Notes: generated from the sequence alone by a model not told the origin. A DNA stretch of 64,000 bases from Endomychus coccineus (GCA_958510875.1 OY294068.1:193774315-193838314), one strand, 5' to 3'; positions 19,504 through 29,600 are shown, numbered from the stretch's first letter. Numbers and translations: made by a program.

Positions 19504-20004
19504 CTAGTTCGCGAGGGGGGCGTAAATTGCCAAAACTATCATAATATAAAACTGTATCACCGACTTTATTAAACCCAACCCACTGATTGTTTTATACTCT
19601 GATTTTATATAGATCCCCATTCCATTATATTTATTCTGAATGTCCATCAGATGTTTATCAATGTTGAGAATAACCTTGTCATTCGTTAAGTTATGTTCAT
19701 CCAGATCCTTGTTGATATCTTTGATCAAATTATCAACCCTAACATTGAAGGTATCTTTAAGACTGGTTTCCGTTTTCAGATTCAGTTTGTGTGTTAATTT
19801 ATCAACATATACTTTATTTGCAACATCTCCATCATCATTCGGTGATTTTACGTTGCACAATCTACGATTTTCCATATCATAACTTCCATCGCTCGTTAGG
19901 AATAATCCTTGTCCGTGAACTTGTTTGAAATTATTATTAAATACATTTGTATCATATATCCACATGGAAGAGGAGGCTCTGCCAAACTTATCCATTGAAA
20001 CCAT
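19504..20004 (-). CDS. fibre/spike-like protein
   Basis: 166 aa. Its start overlaps the end of the upstream DUF8207-like gene by 17 nt; ATGs at 20004 and 19995 are both possible. Residues about 46-68 (NRRLCNVKSP … DVANKVYVD) match the short 'L.NV..P....DAV.K.YVD' module that caps trimeric fibres and appendages in phages and insect Polinton-like elements. A coiled-coil-prone region follows (LKTETSLKDTFNVRVDNLIK … LDEHNLTNDKVILNIDKHLM). The C-terminus is hydrophobic (VIQFYIMIVLAIYAPL), which could anchor it. A host-attachment or vertex role is inferred. Confidence 0.55.
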   Translation of the reverse strand: MVSMDKFGRASSSMWIYDTNVFNNNFKQVHGQGLFLTSDGSYDMENRRLCNVKSPNDDGDVANKVYVDKLTHKLNLKTETSLKDTFNVRVDNLIKDINKDLDEHNLTNDKVILNIDKHLMDIQNKYNGMGIYIKSEYKTISGLGLIKSVIQFYIMIVLAIYAPLAN

Positions 20005-21052
20005 CTTTATAACTGAGATGAATTTGTCTTACACCTGGTTTTTGTTCAATTACCCCTGCCTCTATCAATTCTTCTATTATAGAGATTATCTCATTGTGAT
20101 GATTATGGTTACCTGCATGCGAGGATGCAACAAGAAGTCTCAGTCTATCCACAATTTCGTTAACGTCATCCCAATAAACATATTCGATAGGTTTCTCGTT
20201 ATATTCAAGCATATCATTTTTGATATATGCACTTCCAGTGTATGTTTTGGCTCTGGGTCTTTTCATGGAATTAATCAAAGGTTTCAGTACATTTTTGTAT
20301 TTTACAATGTTTCTTATTCGATCAGCTGGATCGTTATTACGCCTATGGGCACTAGTCATTTCCATCATTTGACTGTAATTTTTCCCATCTTCCACAGTGT
20401 AAGTATCAGGTAGAACATCTCTATAAAATATCAAATTATACAGTCCTGTGGTACCCTTGAACGGAGTACCCTTGATAATTATATTACTCTCACTATCAAT
20501 TTCTATAGGTTGATTACCCATGAACCATTTGTCTAAAGTTGAATTATATTGCAATCCCATTCTATCATCGTATTTCTTGACATCATCATCCAATAGGAAT
20601 CCTTCCAAGTAATAACGTGCTAATGTGGGGTATTGTTGCAGAAACTCCTCTGTAGCCTCTGCATTATCTTTCTTATGTTTTCTGAATTCTTCACGAATCT
20701 GATCGATAGTAGGTTCGAGGGTAAACACATCCTCCTCAGTATTTTGGGGGTTATATACGAACTCTTCCCCTTCAGTTACAATATTTGGGATTGGTATGTT
20801 CTCCATTTGTGTTGCTGTAGAAACAATACTTTTAGGTTTAACCAACGAATTTTGTTTGATTATTTCAGCATTTTTCGCAATTTCCTCCAGAGGTTTAGAT
20901 ACATTCCTGAACATATTATCTAGAATCTCATCATTTTCAGCTTTACCCAATTTCACAGCCATATATTTTTTCCTCACAACGTTTGCTAACTCCCAAATTT
21001 TTTTCTTCAATTGTTGTTTTTCTTTAAGCGTGTTACTCACACCCACGTCCAT
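19988..21052 (-). CDS. conserved Polinton-like element protein with DUF8207-like region
   Basis: 354 aa. N-terminal ~60 residues are helical and basic (LKEKQQLKKKIWELANVVRK). Residues about 163-245 (MGLQYN … KWFMGNQPIEI … IIIKGTPFKGTTGLYNLIF) resemble the DUF8207 region as I remember it: 'MG…Y..IGN.PV.….I….Y.GT.GL..L'. The C-terminal region has YVYWDDVNEIVDRLRLL followed by HHNEIISIIEELIEAGVI, a helix pair common in these insect elements. The gene lies between the ATPase (start of ATPase run 43 nt away) and the fibre gene (17-nt overlap), so it is probably part of one late transcription unit. Function is not established; a capsid-assembly or scaffold role is possible. Confidence 0.65.
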   Translation of the reverse strand: MDVGVSNTLKEKQQLKKKIWELANVVRKKYMAVKLGKAENDEILDNMFRNVSKPLEEIAKNAEIIKQNSLVKPKSIVSTATQMENIPIPNIVTEGEEFVYNPQNTEEDVFTLEPTIDQIREEFRKHKKDNAEATEEFLQQYPTLARYYLEGFLLDDDVKKYDDRMGLQYNSTLDKWFMGNQPIEIDSESNIIIKGTPFKGTTGLYNLIFYRDVLPDTYTVEDGKNYSQMMEMTSAHRRNNDPADRIRNIVKYKNVLKPLINSMKRPRAKTYTGSAYIKNDMLEYNEKPIEYVYWDDVNEIVDRLRLLVASSHAGNHNHHNEIISIIEELIEAGVIEQKPGVRQIHLSYKDGFNG

Positions 21053-21094
21053 GCTGAGCGGGTTGTCTATTTCAAATGAAAGTATATATACATG

Positions 21095-21820
21095 TTAGAT
21101 GTATATATAACTATCAAAACCTTTGCGATAACGTCCTTTGTTCATATCACAGTCTTTGTTTAGCATAAGGAATCCATATTTATCTTTCCAACATACGCTA
21201 CATATCTCTTTGAATTTTTCGAGTGACATGTCGGTACTTATATGATCGGTGAATATATGTTTCAAATTGAGCTCATCCTGTTTGAAAATAATCAAGCAAT
21301 TGGCATTGTCGCGCAATCCATGTTTTGGACATTTAGCAAAAGACTGGCAAAGATAGAAACTATCAATTGAGTTGTGTCTCCCTCTTGAAAAATAAGCACG
21401 AATTTTCTCCTGTTTCTCAAACATCACGTCATCGAATATTATGATTGAATTAGGCCTCGCTTCTGTGGGGTCTATGACCTCATCACTTTCGGTACAAGGA
21501 AAATATCCAAGCCCCTCAATTTTCTTCAATGTCTCCTTTAGTAACTGGTATTTTGGTTGGTGTAAAGACTTTGAATATATGTACACGTTTTCAAATTTCA
21601 GACCGTTTGCATCTAACAATAGAGATAACATCACATTTGTTTTCCCACAATTACTTGGACCACAGATTATTGTTCGTAGAGTATTAGGCAGCAAAGAGCT
21701 GTGACGTTGTGGTTGTTCAACATTCTCATTGCTTGACCCTAAGTTCATAATACTCAACGAGTCTTTTTGCTTAACAATCTTCATCATGCCTGAAGGCGAA
21801 TCGAAATCATACTGGAACAT
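21095..21820 (-). CDS. A32/FtsK-like genome-packaging ATPase
   Basis: 241 aa. Walker A is GPSNCGKT (residues 54-61). Walker B is SIIIFDDV with Asp130-Asp131. A following YFSRGRHNSIDSFYLCQS block (143-160) carries the conserved Gln-Ser of the HerA/FtsK-A32 packaging ATPases. The length is typical for the Polinton/virophage/adintovirus form. It drives DNA into preformed capsids. It is the right-most and first gene of the leftward gene run, with its start 350 bp inside the right TIR, behind the 20-bp CACGTG array. No break or substitution of key residues is seen, so the product should be active. Confidence 0.88.
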   Translation of the reverse strand: MFQYDFDSPSGMMKIVKQKDSLSIMNLGSSNENVEQPQRHSSLLPNTLRTIICGPSNCGKTNVMLSLLLDANGLKFENVYIYSKSLHQPKYQLLKETLKKIEGLGYFPCTESDEVIDPTEARPNSIIIFDDVMFEKQEKIRAYFSRGRHNSIDSFYLCQSFAKCPKHGLRDNANCLIIFKQDELNLKHIFTDHISTDMSLEKFKEICSVCWKDKYGFLMLNKDCDMNKGRYRKGFDSYIYI

Positions 21821-21941
21821 ATGTTAATAAGCATTTGTTTATATACTAGATGATGATGTTATATTGTGTATGTCTGATCGCGCGGTTAGGTGCTTCTACG
21901 GTTCTGTCAAAATCAGGTATCAAATACATGTTAAATAGGTA

Positions 21942-22130
21942 TGAATGCTGGAACACGTGTCTGAATGTTGAAACACGTGTCTGAATGTTGAAACACGTGT
22001 CTGAAACACGTGTCTGAATGCTGAAACACGTGTCTGAATGTTGAAACACGTGTCTGAATGTTGAAACACGTGTCTGAATGTTGAAACACGTGTCTGAATG
22101 TTGAAACACTTGTCTGAATGTTAAAGCATG
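21942..22130. repeat. 20-bp tandem repeat with CACGTG, upstream of the ATPase gene
   Basis: About ten copies of a 20-bp unit (GAATGTTGAAACACGTGTCT), one of them shortened to 10 bp. Almost every copy carries the palindrome ACACGTGT. It is found only on the right side, between the TIR (22172) and the ATPase start (21820), so it is not part of the inverted repeat. Position suggests an upstream activating array for the leftward genes. Confidence 0.8.
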
Positions 22131-22171
22131 TGTTGAATCATGCGAAAAAACATGTGTATGAATGTAATACA

Positions 22172-23897
22172 ATCATTATGATTATTCACATTTTATTCCT
22201 CATTAGCCCATCATAGTTCGTGAACGATGATGACGTCATCATCGTTCGTGAACTATGGTCGCCGGATTGAATCAGTTACTGTCATCGGTTCGAAGCAGTG
22301 ACGTCATCATCGTTCGTAAACTATGGTCGCCGGATTGAAACAATGACAAAGCAGTCTTTGTCACGTGGTGGTGACACCTACACGAAGCAGCCTGTACCTT
22401 CGGTCCGCCATGACATCTGTCACGTGACACCTACACGAAGCAGCCTGTACCTTTAGCTCACCATGACAGCTGTCACGTGTTGGTGACACCTACACGAAGC
22501 AACCTGTACCTTTGGTTCACCATGACAGCTGTCATATGGTGGCGACATCTCCATGAAGCAGCCTGTACCCAAGGGTCGCCATGACAGCTGTCACGTGGTG
22601 GCGACATCTCCACGAAGCGTTCTGTACCTTTAGCTCACCATGACAGCTGTCACGTGTTGGTGACACCTACACGAAGCAACCTGTACCTTTGGTTCACCAT
22701 GACAGCTGTCATATGGTGGCGACATCTCCATGAAGCAGCCTGTACCCAAGGGTCGCCATGACAGCTGTCACGTGGTGGCGACATCTCCACGAAGCGTTCT
22801 GTACCTTTAGCTCACCATGACAGCTGTCACGTGTTGGTGACACCTACACGAAGCAACCTGTACCTTTGGTTCACCATGACAGCTGTCATATGGTGGCGAC
22901 ATCTCCATGAAGCAGCCTGTACCCAAGGGTCGCCATGACAGCTGTCACGTGGTGGCGACATCTCCACGAAGCGTTCTGTACCTTTAGCTCACCATGACAG
23001 CTGTCACGTGTTGGTGACACCTACACGAAGCAACCTGTACCTTTGGTTCACCATGACAGCTGTCATATGGTGGCGACATCTCCATGAAGCAGCCTGTACC
23101 CAAGGGTCGCCATGACAGCTGTCACGTGGTGGCGACATCTCCACGAAGCATTCTGTACCTTCAATGACAGCTGTCACGTGGTGGTGACATCTCCATGAAG
23201 CAGCCTGTACCTTTGGACCAAAGGTACAGATTGCTTCCTAGAGGTGGCGGAGCCCCCTCCACGAAGCAGTCTGTACCTTGGGTTCGCCATGACAGCTGTA
23301 CCTTATGGTCGCCATGACAGCTGGACCTTATGGTCGCCATGACAGCTGGTCCTTATGGTCGCCATGACAGCTGGTCCTTATGGCCGCCATGACAGCTTGT
23401 TCTTATGGTCGCCATGACAGTTGGTTCTTATGGTCGCCATGACAGCTGGTCCTTATGATCGCCATGACAGCTGGTCCTTATGGCCGCCATGACAGCTGGT
23501 CCTTATGATCGCCATGACAGCTGGTTCTTATGCCCACCGTGACAGCTGGTCCTTATGGCCGCCATGACAGTTGGTTCTTATGGTCGCCATGACAGCTGGT
23601 TCTTATGGTCGCCATGACAGCTGGTCCTTATGCCCACCATGACAGCTGGTCCTTATGGCCGCCATGACAGTTGGACCTTAGGGCCGCCATGCTGCCATGT
23701 GTTAGTCACGTGACTCTGTACATGTAACACACTTTTTGAACACACCCTGTATACTCTTTACAAATAAAATAAAATCCTTATCACCTACATCCTTTCAAAA
23801 CTGATAAGGACGAGCTCATGCACCGGATGCACATCGACAGCTAGACCGGAAGTGGAGACCGGATATCCTGGTGCCGTGCTAGCGGAGTACATCTACT
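22172..23897 (-). repeat. right terminal inverted repeat (about 1,726 bp)
   Basis: Inverted copy of 13152-15069. It holds the 46-bp near-palindrome (22212-22257), two 68-bp units, about four 177-bp units (phase marks at 22445, 22622, 22799, 22976 and 23153) and the 25-bp minisatellite (about 23270-23690). The outermost ~210 bp is essentially identical to the left arm. Confidence 0.9.
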
Positions 23898-23903
23898 GCC
23901 CTT
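23898..23903 (+). repeat. target-site duplication, right (GCCCTT)
   Basis: Identical to 13146-13151 and directly adjoining the right terminus …AGTACATCTACT. Confidence 0.92.
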
Positions 23904-24575
23904 GATGCATTTAGGAAAATTATATAAAATTATATATAATAGTAGAAACTTCAGTAGGTAAGTCGTTAACTCGTTACCAACATTATCCCGCACCTAGTAG
24001 TTTTATTAATTTACTTGAGGTTATGCTGATATTTGCGTATCGGTATAGAAGTCAGGAGCGTTGTGGAACAACAGAAAAAAATTGTATTCCACTCTGAATT
24101 CTCAAGTACGTTAGAAATTCACTTTCCGTTCGAAGAGTTATTGGCACACGCCACTCCATGATGTTAAATGGACCTGAATCAGAGGAGGCTTTCAAATAAA
24201 GCCTCCGTGATCAACAGTGTATTTAGTAAGCTTATACACCCAACTAATTACGAAGGATCTGAGGTTTTGGGCTGGTCATGTCTAACTTTTGAAAACTTTA
24301 TTACCAACACTTTTCTGAGAGATTATGTTGTTTTCCAGAGGACTTACCAATTTAACCGTTTAAAAATACTTTAATCAGCAAGAACGTATTATTCGAGGGT
24401 GTATTGATCAGATGAATTGTAACTTTCAAGAACTTGCCCACCACTTTAGCTTGATGGTTTTATACACAATAAAGTCAGGATTACAATTTACAATGCAATA
24501 ACTTGATTCGGTTTCTATTATTATGAGGATAACTTAGACTGACAAAGCATAATCAGGATGAAAAACATAAAAATT
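23904..24575. other. flank of the Polinton-like element, no gene seen
   Basis: AT-rich sequence without a supported gene. A 68-aa ORF at 24168-24374 shows no domain I recognise. Confidence 0.4.
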
Positions 24576-24665
24576 GAATCATAGTTGAGATTCGAACCCG
24601 TATCTTCTAAATTTCTACTGCAGTGTTCACCACTGCGACCAATGCTAGTCACAGTTCAATGAAAG
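24575..24665 (-). repeat. tRNA-like (SINE head) remnant
   Basis: On the minus strand the sequence has an A-box-like TAGCATTGGTCGCAGTGG and a good B box GGGTTCGAATC (complement of 24588-24600), about 45 nt apart. The acceptor and anticodon arms do not fold as a real tRNA, so it is better read as the pol III promoter head of a decayed SINE. Confidence 0.4.
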
Positions 24666-25199
24666 GTCACCTTTACAAAAAGGGGCTACATAAAGGAGAA
24701 TTTTGTCGATCTGGGATGCTTTTGATGGATACAGCTCTTCATACCTTCTAACTGCTGCTCGACTGTTGACATTTTCTTGTGCATAAACGCAGATCATATC
24801 ACAGGATAAAAAAATGTGCAGGATTCAATTCCTCACATAGTACACAGCATAAACTAGTATGGAATTCGGATTTTCACCTTTTCACCATATATTAGGGTGA
24901 CCCCTTGTTTTATTATTATCCTCAAATAGTATTTTTTTTTTCAAATTCAGGTGTCTCAACGTCACAGGTCATTTGACACCGTTGGATCAGTATTTACGAT
25001 TTATGGTAGTTTTACAATTGATTTATAATGTAGCCTATATATTACTTACAAATAATATTTAAATCATATTTACATTTATGTAATGATCTATTTTCTACAG
25101 TGAGTTGTATAAGTTGCTTTCTTTGAAAAAAGGCATAAATCGTTTAGATTTAGCACATTTGTAGGATTTCATGTAGGTTGTCGCTTTGTAAGAATTGGT

Positions 25200-25771
25200 T
25201 TCATTGTTGCCTATATTTAGGACAGCTTATCAAAAAATGTTCAACAGTAATTGGCACATTACATACTTCACACACCGGCACAGGCTGTCTATCTAGAATA
25301 TGCTTATAAGTTAGCAGTGTATGTCCTATTCTAAGTTTTCTTACAATAACTTGCTCTATTTTTTTCAGGTGATTAAGACCTCTGTATTGGGTTGTTGGTT
25401 CTACTTCGTTGAGTTTCGTACATTGCGATGACCAGTACGTTTTCCATTTGGATCTCAGCTGCTCTTTGCTATTCACTATGGCGTCTTGATGAAGTTGTAT
25501 TTGTTCTTCGATGTCTGACATTGTGGCTTCACGAGCTCTTTCGTTGCCTTCAATTCCTCGATGAGATGGCGTCCAGACGAGTATCATAGACTTCCCTGTT
25601 GTGATGATCTGTGTGGTGCCCTCTTGGATCGGTATCACTAAGGGGTTGGTTCGATATATGGAGCAGATTGAGTTTATTGAGTCGAGGGAGTCAGTACATA
25701 TTAGTGTGCACTAATTGTTTTGATCGTTTACTAGCTTAACAGCCTATAGGATGGCAAAGAGTTCTCCTGTA
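25200..25771 (-). pseudogene. non-LTR (I-group) RNase H and C-terminal region, downstream piece
   Basis: The minus strand reads YTGELFAIL, then TDSLDSINSI and ILVWTPSHRGIEGNERARE. These are the second half of an RNase H1-type domain with its HxGIxGNExA signature. It then gives a C-terminal region ending in a CEVC … HFLISCPKYR zinc-knuckle-like motif, typical for I-group non-LTR ORF2. The domain is cut after …PPICSVY by the Ginger-like insertion, and its first half lies at 27415-27690. One in-frame stop shows decay. Confidence 0.78.
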
Positions 25772-26189
25772 TATATGTTACTGTGAATGTCCGATATTAG
25801 TGAATGTTAAGATGCACCAGTGTATGTCGACAATCACCAATATTAATGGTGTAAGTCCGAAATTATTTCAATATTTTGTTTGTTTTGGACATACACCGGT
25901 GAATGTTATATACTCCAAGGCGATTTTGTGTGTCTCAGATACTGCAATTCACTAATTACGTGAATGTTAACACACGCCAGTGTTTGTTCGAATTGAAGTG
26001 AGAAAGTTAGAGTGCTATTGTTCTCTCTTTTTTCCACGCCGACCATCCGTCGCCGCACCGCTAATAGAGCAGAATATCAGAATCCGAAATATGTTTACTG
26101 TGCAACAGAAAAGAGGAATCTAAAAGAAATATAGAATTAGCGAGACTTGGACTTCGAGATCAAGGAACAAAATGCTTAAAGTATCGCAG

Positions 26190-26914
26190 GCAAATTTTCC
26201 TCTTGCAAAATGTGGAGATAATGTGAGGTTGCGTGCAGGGCCGGATTTAGAAGTCTGGATGTTTCGGGGCAACAAAGGAGTGAAGAGGGGGTCCCAAATT
26301 ATTTTCTAAATAAAATGAACAATTTTTTCAGTCGAGTTTTTGAATAAATAATTTATTGTAAACCAAGTAAATGCTTTTAGTATTTAACAAACATATATAA
26401 CTATAATCGGAAACAAGGATTAGCAAAAAAAAATATCAAAGGAAAAATTGTTTACTAGTGTTTACTAGTCGGAATTTAAAAGATTTTTTTTCCAAGTCTA
26501 TTGTGGGGACCCCTCTCTTGTGGAGGCCCCGGGGCTGTAGCCCCCTAAATTCGGCAGTGGTTGCATGTTCCTGATGTTGACAGAGGTCGTACAGATTCCA
26601 GAAATATCCTTACATGTGTTTCAAATGTGGATGGTGACTATTATCAACTGGCTACAAAACATGGGACGTAATCACAGATGTATACTAGAAATCAGTTTTC
26701 CATCTGTAAGGAAAATTTTATCAATATATCTGAAACTTCTTCTACAAAAATATCAATGCGTGAAATTGTTGCTTTGGAATCAAGATTTGGAGGACAAGGA
26801 TATAAGCATTCCAATTGTGCACAAAAATGCAACACCAAGAAATGTAACTGTGAAGTTCGTGGAGTTATTTGTATTTCTAAGTGCCATAACAGTTTGCCAT
26901 GTACTAATAAATAA
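26190..26914 (+). pseudogene. Ginger/KRBA2-like integrase C-terminal fragment, interrupted by a MITE
   Basis: Before the MITE the frame reads KCGDNVRLRV. After it come PDVDRGRTDSRNIL, then DGDYYQLATKHGT, a stop/shift, and YTRNQFSICKENF … FGGQGYKHSNC with a Cys-rich tail CNTKKCNCEVRGVICISKCH. This is the C-terminal domain order of KRAB-A-domain-2-like integrases derived from Ginger transposons. The catalytic DDE core is missing. Confidence 0.65.
26236..26559. mobile_element. 324-bp hAT-type MITE
   Basis: The ends CAGGGCCGGATTTAG … CTAAATTCGGCAGTG are the common hAT terminal repeat. It is flanked by the 8-bp duplication GTTGCGTG / GTTGCATG (26228-26235 and 26560-26567, one mismatch). No coding capacity. 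It is inserted in the integrase remnant and is thus the youngest layer of a three-level nest. Confidence 0.85.
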
Positions 26915-27414
26915 TTTTTTTTAAATTCTTATAGCGAAAAATGCTGTAATACCTTATTAACTATGAGTAGGTACGTTGTAACGAATGAGTATTTTTTAAA
27001 TTCTATAGCCAATAGGGCAATAGCATTAATGATAAATGCAAGTTATTGTTTACTTTACTTGACAGGTAATGCTATTTGTATTACTGATTTAAGATTTTGA
27101 TTAATAAACAAGTTCTATTTGTTTTATTTATTATAGTTCTATGATTTTATTTATTGTAACAATTTGTGAGTTCATTTGAATTCAGGCCCGAACTTCTGTT
27201 TTGCAGATATCTTTGCTAAATCATTATAATTTAACTCATCATGAAAAGAATGAAGATTAACCAAGTCGTCGTGGTGTATGATAACATTCACTGGTGAATT
27301 ACCGGAAACATAAAGAACACAATAAATGATAAACAATCACAAGCTAGCTTGGTGGTTGTTAACATAGACCAGTGTATATTAAGATACACTCCGCTTCGAA
27401 CAATCACAGTAACA

Positions 27415-27690
27415 TATACACTACATATTGGTGGCAATCTGTATTTGTATTCTGTGTTGGAAATGATGACGCTGCTGCCTACACCTAGTGTACTTTTTGA
27501 CCCGTCGGTATATATGATTTCTTCATAAGAATATTTTGACGTCACTTGTAAGAACATTTGCTTTACTGCTTCTGGACCAGTTTCTTTTTCCAGTTGAGTA
27601 AGGAGTGATTTATCGTGAGTCGATATGTGGGCAGTCCAAGGGAATATTTTGTTTGGTGTGGTTGAGAGAGCTTTTTGAAGATTTAGATTG
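27415..27690 (-). pseudogene. non-LTR (I-group) RNase H, upstream piece
   Basis: The minus strand reads KALSTTPNKIFPWTAH … EIIYTDGSKSTLGVGSSVII, then EYKYRLPPICSVY. This is the linker and the first RNase H strands with the catalytic Asp (YTDGSK). It joins precisely to the piece at 25200-25771 once the Ginger-like element is removed. Confidence 0.75.
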
Positions 27691-27699
27691 GGGGTTGAA

Positions 27700-29600
27700 G
27701 GTTCAAATAGTATTTAAACAGGCACATTTTGATTTATAATATAGTTTACTCTGATAATGGCTACTTAGTAGCCGAAAGGTCCTCAGTACTTTAACAGTAT
27801 TTTTAGTGGATGAGATTGATTATTTCTTATTTATAGTGTTATAGTGTATCCACTGTGTGATTCTTTTCATAGTTTAATAATAGAAAGGAATATCAGTTTG
27901 GATACGCGGTAAATGTTGGGAAAATATATTATTTCATTGCAGTAATTTCGTACAGAACAGGTAGAGGTGTTCAATAATAATTATCATCTAAGACGGGCAC
28001 CGATACAAAATTTGGAATTGTCGATATCTATGGGACCGAGCTTAGTCGAAATGTCAGAGTTATGACCGTCGGTCTATTATAATTACTGCACGTTTATCTA
28101 TTAGCCGTTGACAGGGTAATCCGTTGCGGTAAAGATATTGTTTAAGCGTCCTTTCTCCAGGCCTTCCTCGATCTCACTTGTTATAATATCCCGGCTAAGC
28201 TGACACGTCTTACACCCTGTGACGTCATAACTCATACTTAGCGTCACCTTGCGTCCGCTAGAAATGTTCACAGCCACCTACGGTATCTTGTATTTCTGTC
28301 CGCTTCATTGTTTATTGTGCCATTTATACACGTGTCGTACCTTTTGTTTGTCGGCGAAAAAAGAGGCATTTCGGTGGCTCGGAAATTTTCTGTCATTAGA
28401 TAAATGTACGCAATTCGTTTTTGTCGCTGGTGCGAATTTTCGATATTTCTTGAAAAGATAAGAATATGTCTTTAAGTTGCAAAAAACGAGTTGTAAGAAT
28501 AGTTTATAAAATGAAATTTAATCAGTCATGTGAAGGTAAATTTGCTCGTATCCAGCTTTTAAGAACACCAGGATTGTATATTCTTGGATGCCATCTTTTT
28601 TGCAAATATTTAATATCCTCACAGGATCATTAATTATCCTTGTCATGGGTTAATTCTGATTATAATAATTCCGTATTATGCATGAATTCGTTTTTTAAAA
28701 TGATGTTGAATTAAGTTAATTACTACATCCAAACATTTGTTGGGGTGCAAATACAGGATGTTGGCAAAGGACTACAAATGCGTGCGAGAGTTTTCATAAT
28801 AAATTTGATAATTAAGTTATTGCATATAGCTTTTATCGCGGGCTTTGAGCGCGGCGAGCGAGTCAAGAAAAAAAAAACAAAAGACAAATACCGTAACGAA
28901 AATCTAAAAAAACAAAAAACAAATACCGTAACGAAATATCCTGACACCCACCACTCCGCCTACCATGTAGATCAGCTGAGCTTAAAATTGTCGAAACGTT
29001 AACTTTGAACCTTTTAAAAGGTCGTGATAGCCTCAAACTGGGTCGAAAACTGTTTTGAATTGGTTAATTCTCGATAAATCGAATGACGTTCACGTGAGAA
29101 GCGCGTAGCTCGCGAGTTAGAAAAGTGCAAATTTACGGTACATAGAACGTCTTAATGAGGACTTTTCGCATGCGGTTTTCGTTCCATGTCGTTAGTTTAT
29201 GAACGGGGCCACCTAAATAGCATAGTCTCGGGCCCCAAAATGTCGATTAAATAGGAAAATTTAATAAAAACAGTTTGAGGTATTCTCAGCTGTCACCTAC
29301 TAGCATCTGACGTGCGACGTACGAAAGGGAATTTTCTAGCTACTTAAATATACCGAAAGCGGGTAAAAGCTAGCGGCCCATAGCCCAAAATACTTTATTA
29401 CAACTGGCGCCGGCCGCAAGGGGTTCGAAACGGCCCCAAATTAACAAAATAGAGGTAAAATGTATAAACTCTGACTTACGCGCAGCGAGCTCCTCGAAGA
29501 TATGTCAACATGATTATGTTCGTAGCTAATTACATAAGTCGTCTGGCGTTCATGCAATTGTGTTTTTATACAATTCGAACCTTCTAATTTCGATAGGCCA
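27700..29600. other. intergenic, no gene seen
   Basis: Contains a direct repeat of CAAATACCGTAACGAAA (near 28885 and 28920) within an A-rich stretch and a moderately GC-rich stretch at 29090-29600. A 70-aa ORF at 28249-28461 is Cys-containing but has no recognised domain. I support no gene here. Confidence 0.4.

Larger units (their letters stand above)
13152..23897. mobile_element. Polinton-like virion-gene element, full length, no polymerase or integrase
   Basis: A complete 10,746-bp unit. It is bounded by GCCCTT duplications, begins AGTAGATGTACTCCGC and ends with its complement. Inverted arms of about 1.92 and 1.73 kb surround about 7.1 kb of coding DNA. Seven minus-strand genes (15837-21820) encode a packaging ATPase, a DUF8207-like protein, a fibre-like protein, a minor capsid candidate, a 59-aa protein, a major capsid candidate and a spliced MSV199-type protein. 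A membrane glycoprotein gene, with a possible small ORF ahead of it, runs on the plus strand at the left. Known Polintons are 15-20 kb and carry DNA polymerase B, an RVE integrase and a cysteine protease; none is visible here in any frame. The coding frames are unbroken. I infer a virus-like element that relies on a helper, or on host enzymes, for replication and integration. Confidence 0.88.
25776..27414. mobile_element. Ginger-like DNA transposon remnant, TSD TATA
   Basis: Ends TGTTACTGTGAATG … CAATCACAGTAACA (inverted), flanked by TATA (25772-25775 and 27415-27418). Excising it with one TATA rejoins the RNase H frame (…ICSVY + TGELF…), which confirms the borders. Motifs such as ACCAGTGTATGT / ACATAGACCAGTGTAT are repeated inverted inside both ends. 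It carries the C-terminal part of a KRBA2/Ginger-type integrase and a nested hAT MITE. Confidence 0.8.

Noticed and set aside
19925..20413. 162-aa plus-strand ORF antisense to the fibre and DUF8207-like genes
   Set aside because: Antisense shadow; the minus-strand genes have recognisable conserved motifs and synteny.
21846..22172. 108-aa ORF of HSDTCFNIQTRVSTF-type repeats
   Set aside because: Pure translation of the 20-bp CACGTG tandem array; a 20-bp unit read in three frames gives the pattern without any coding constraint.
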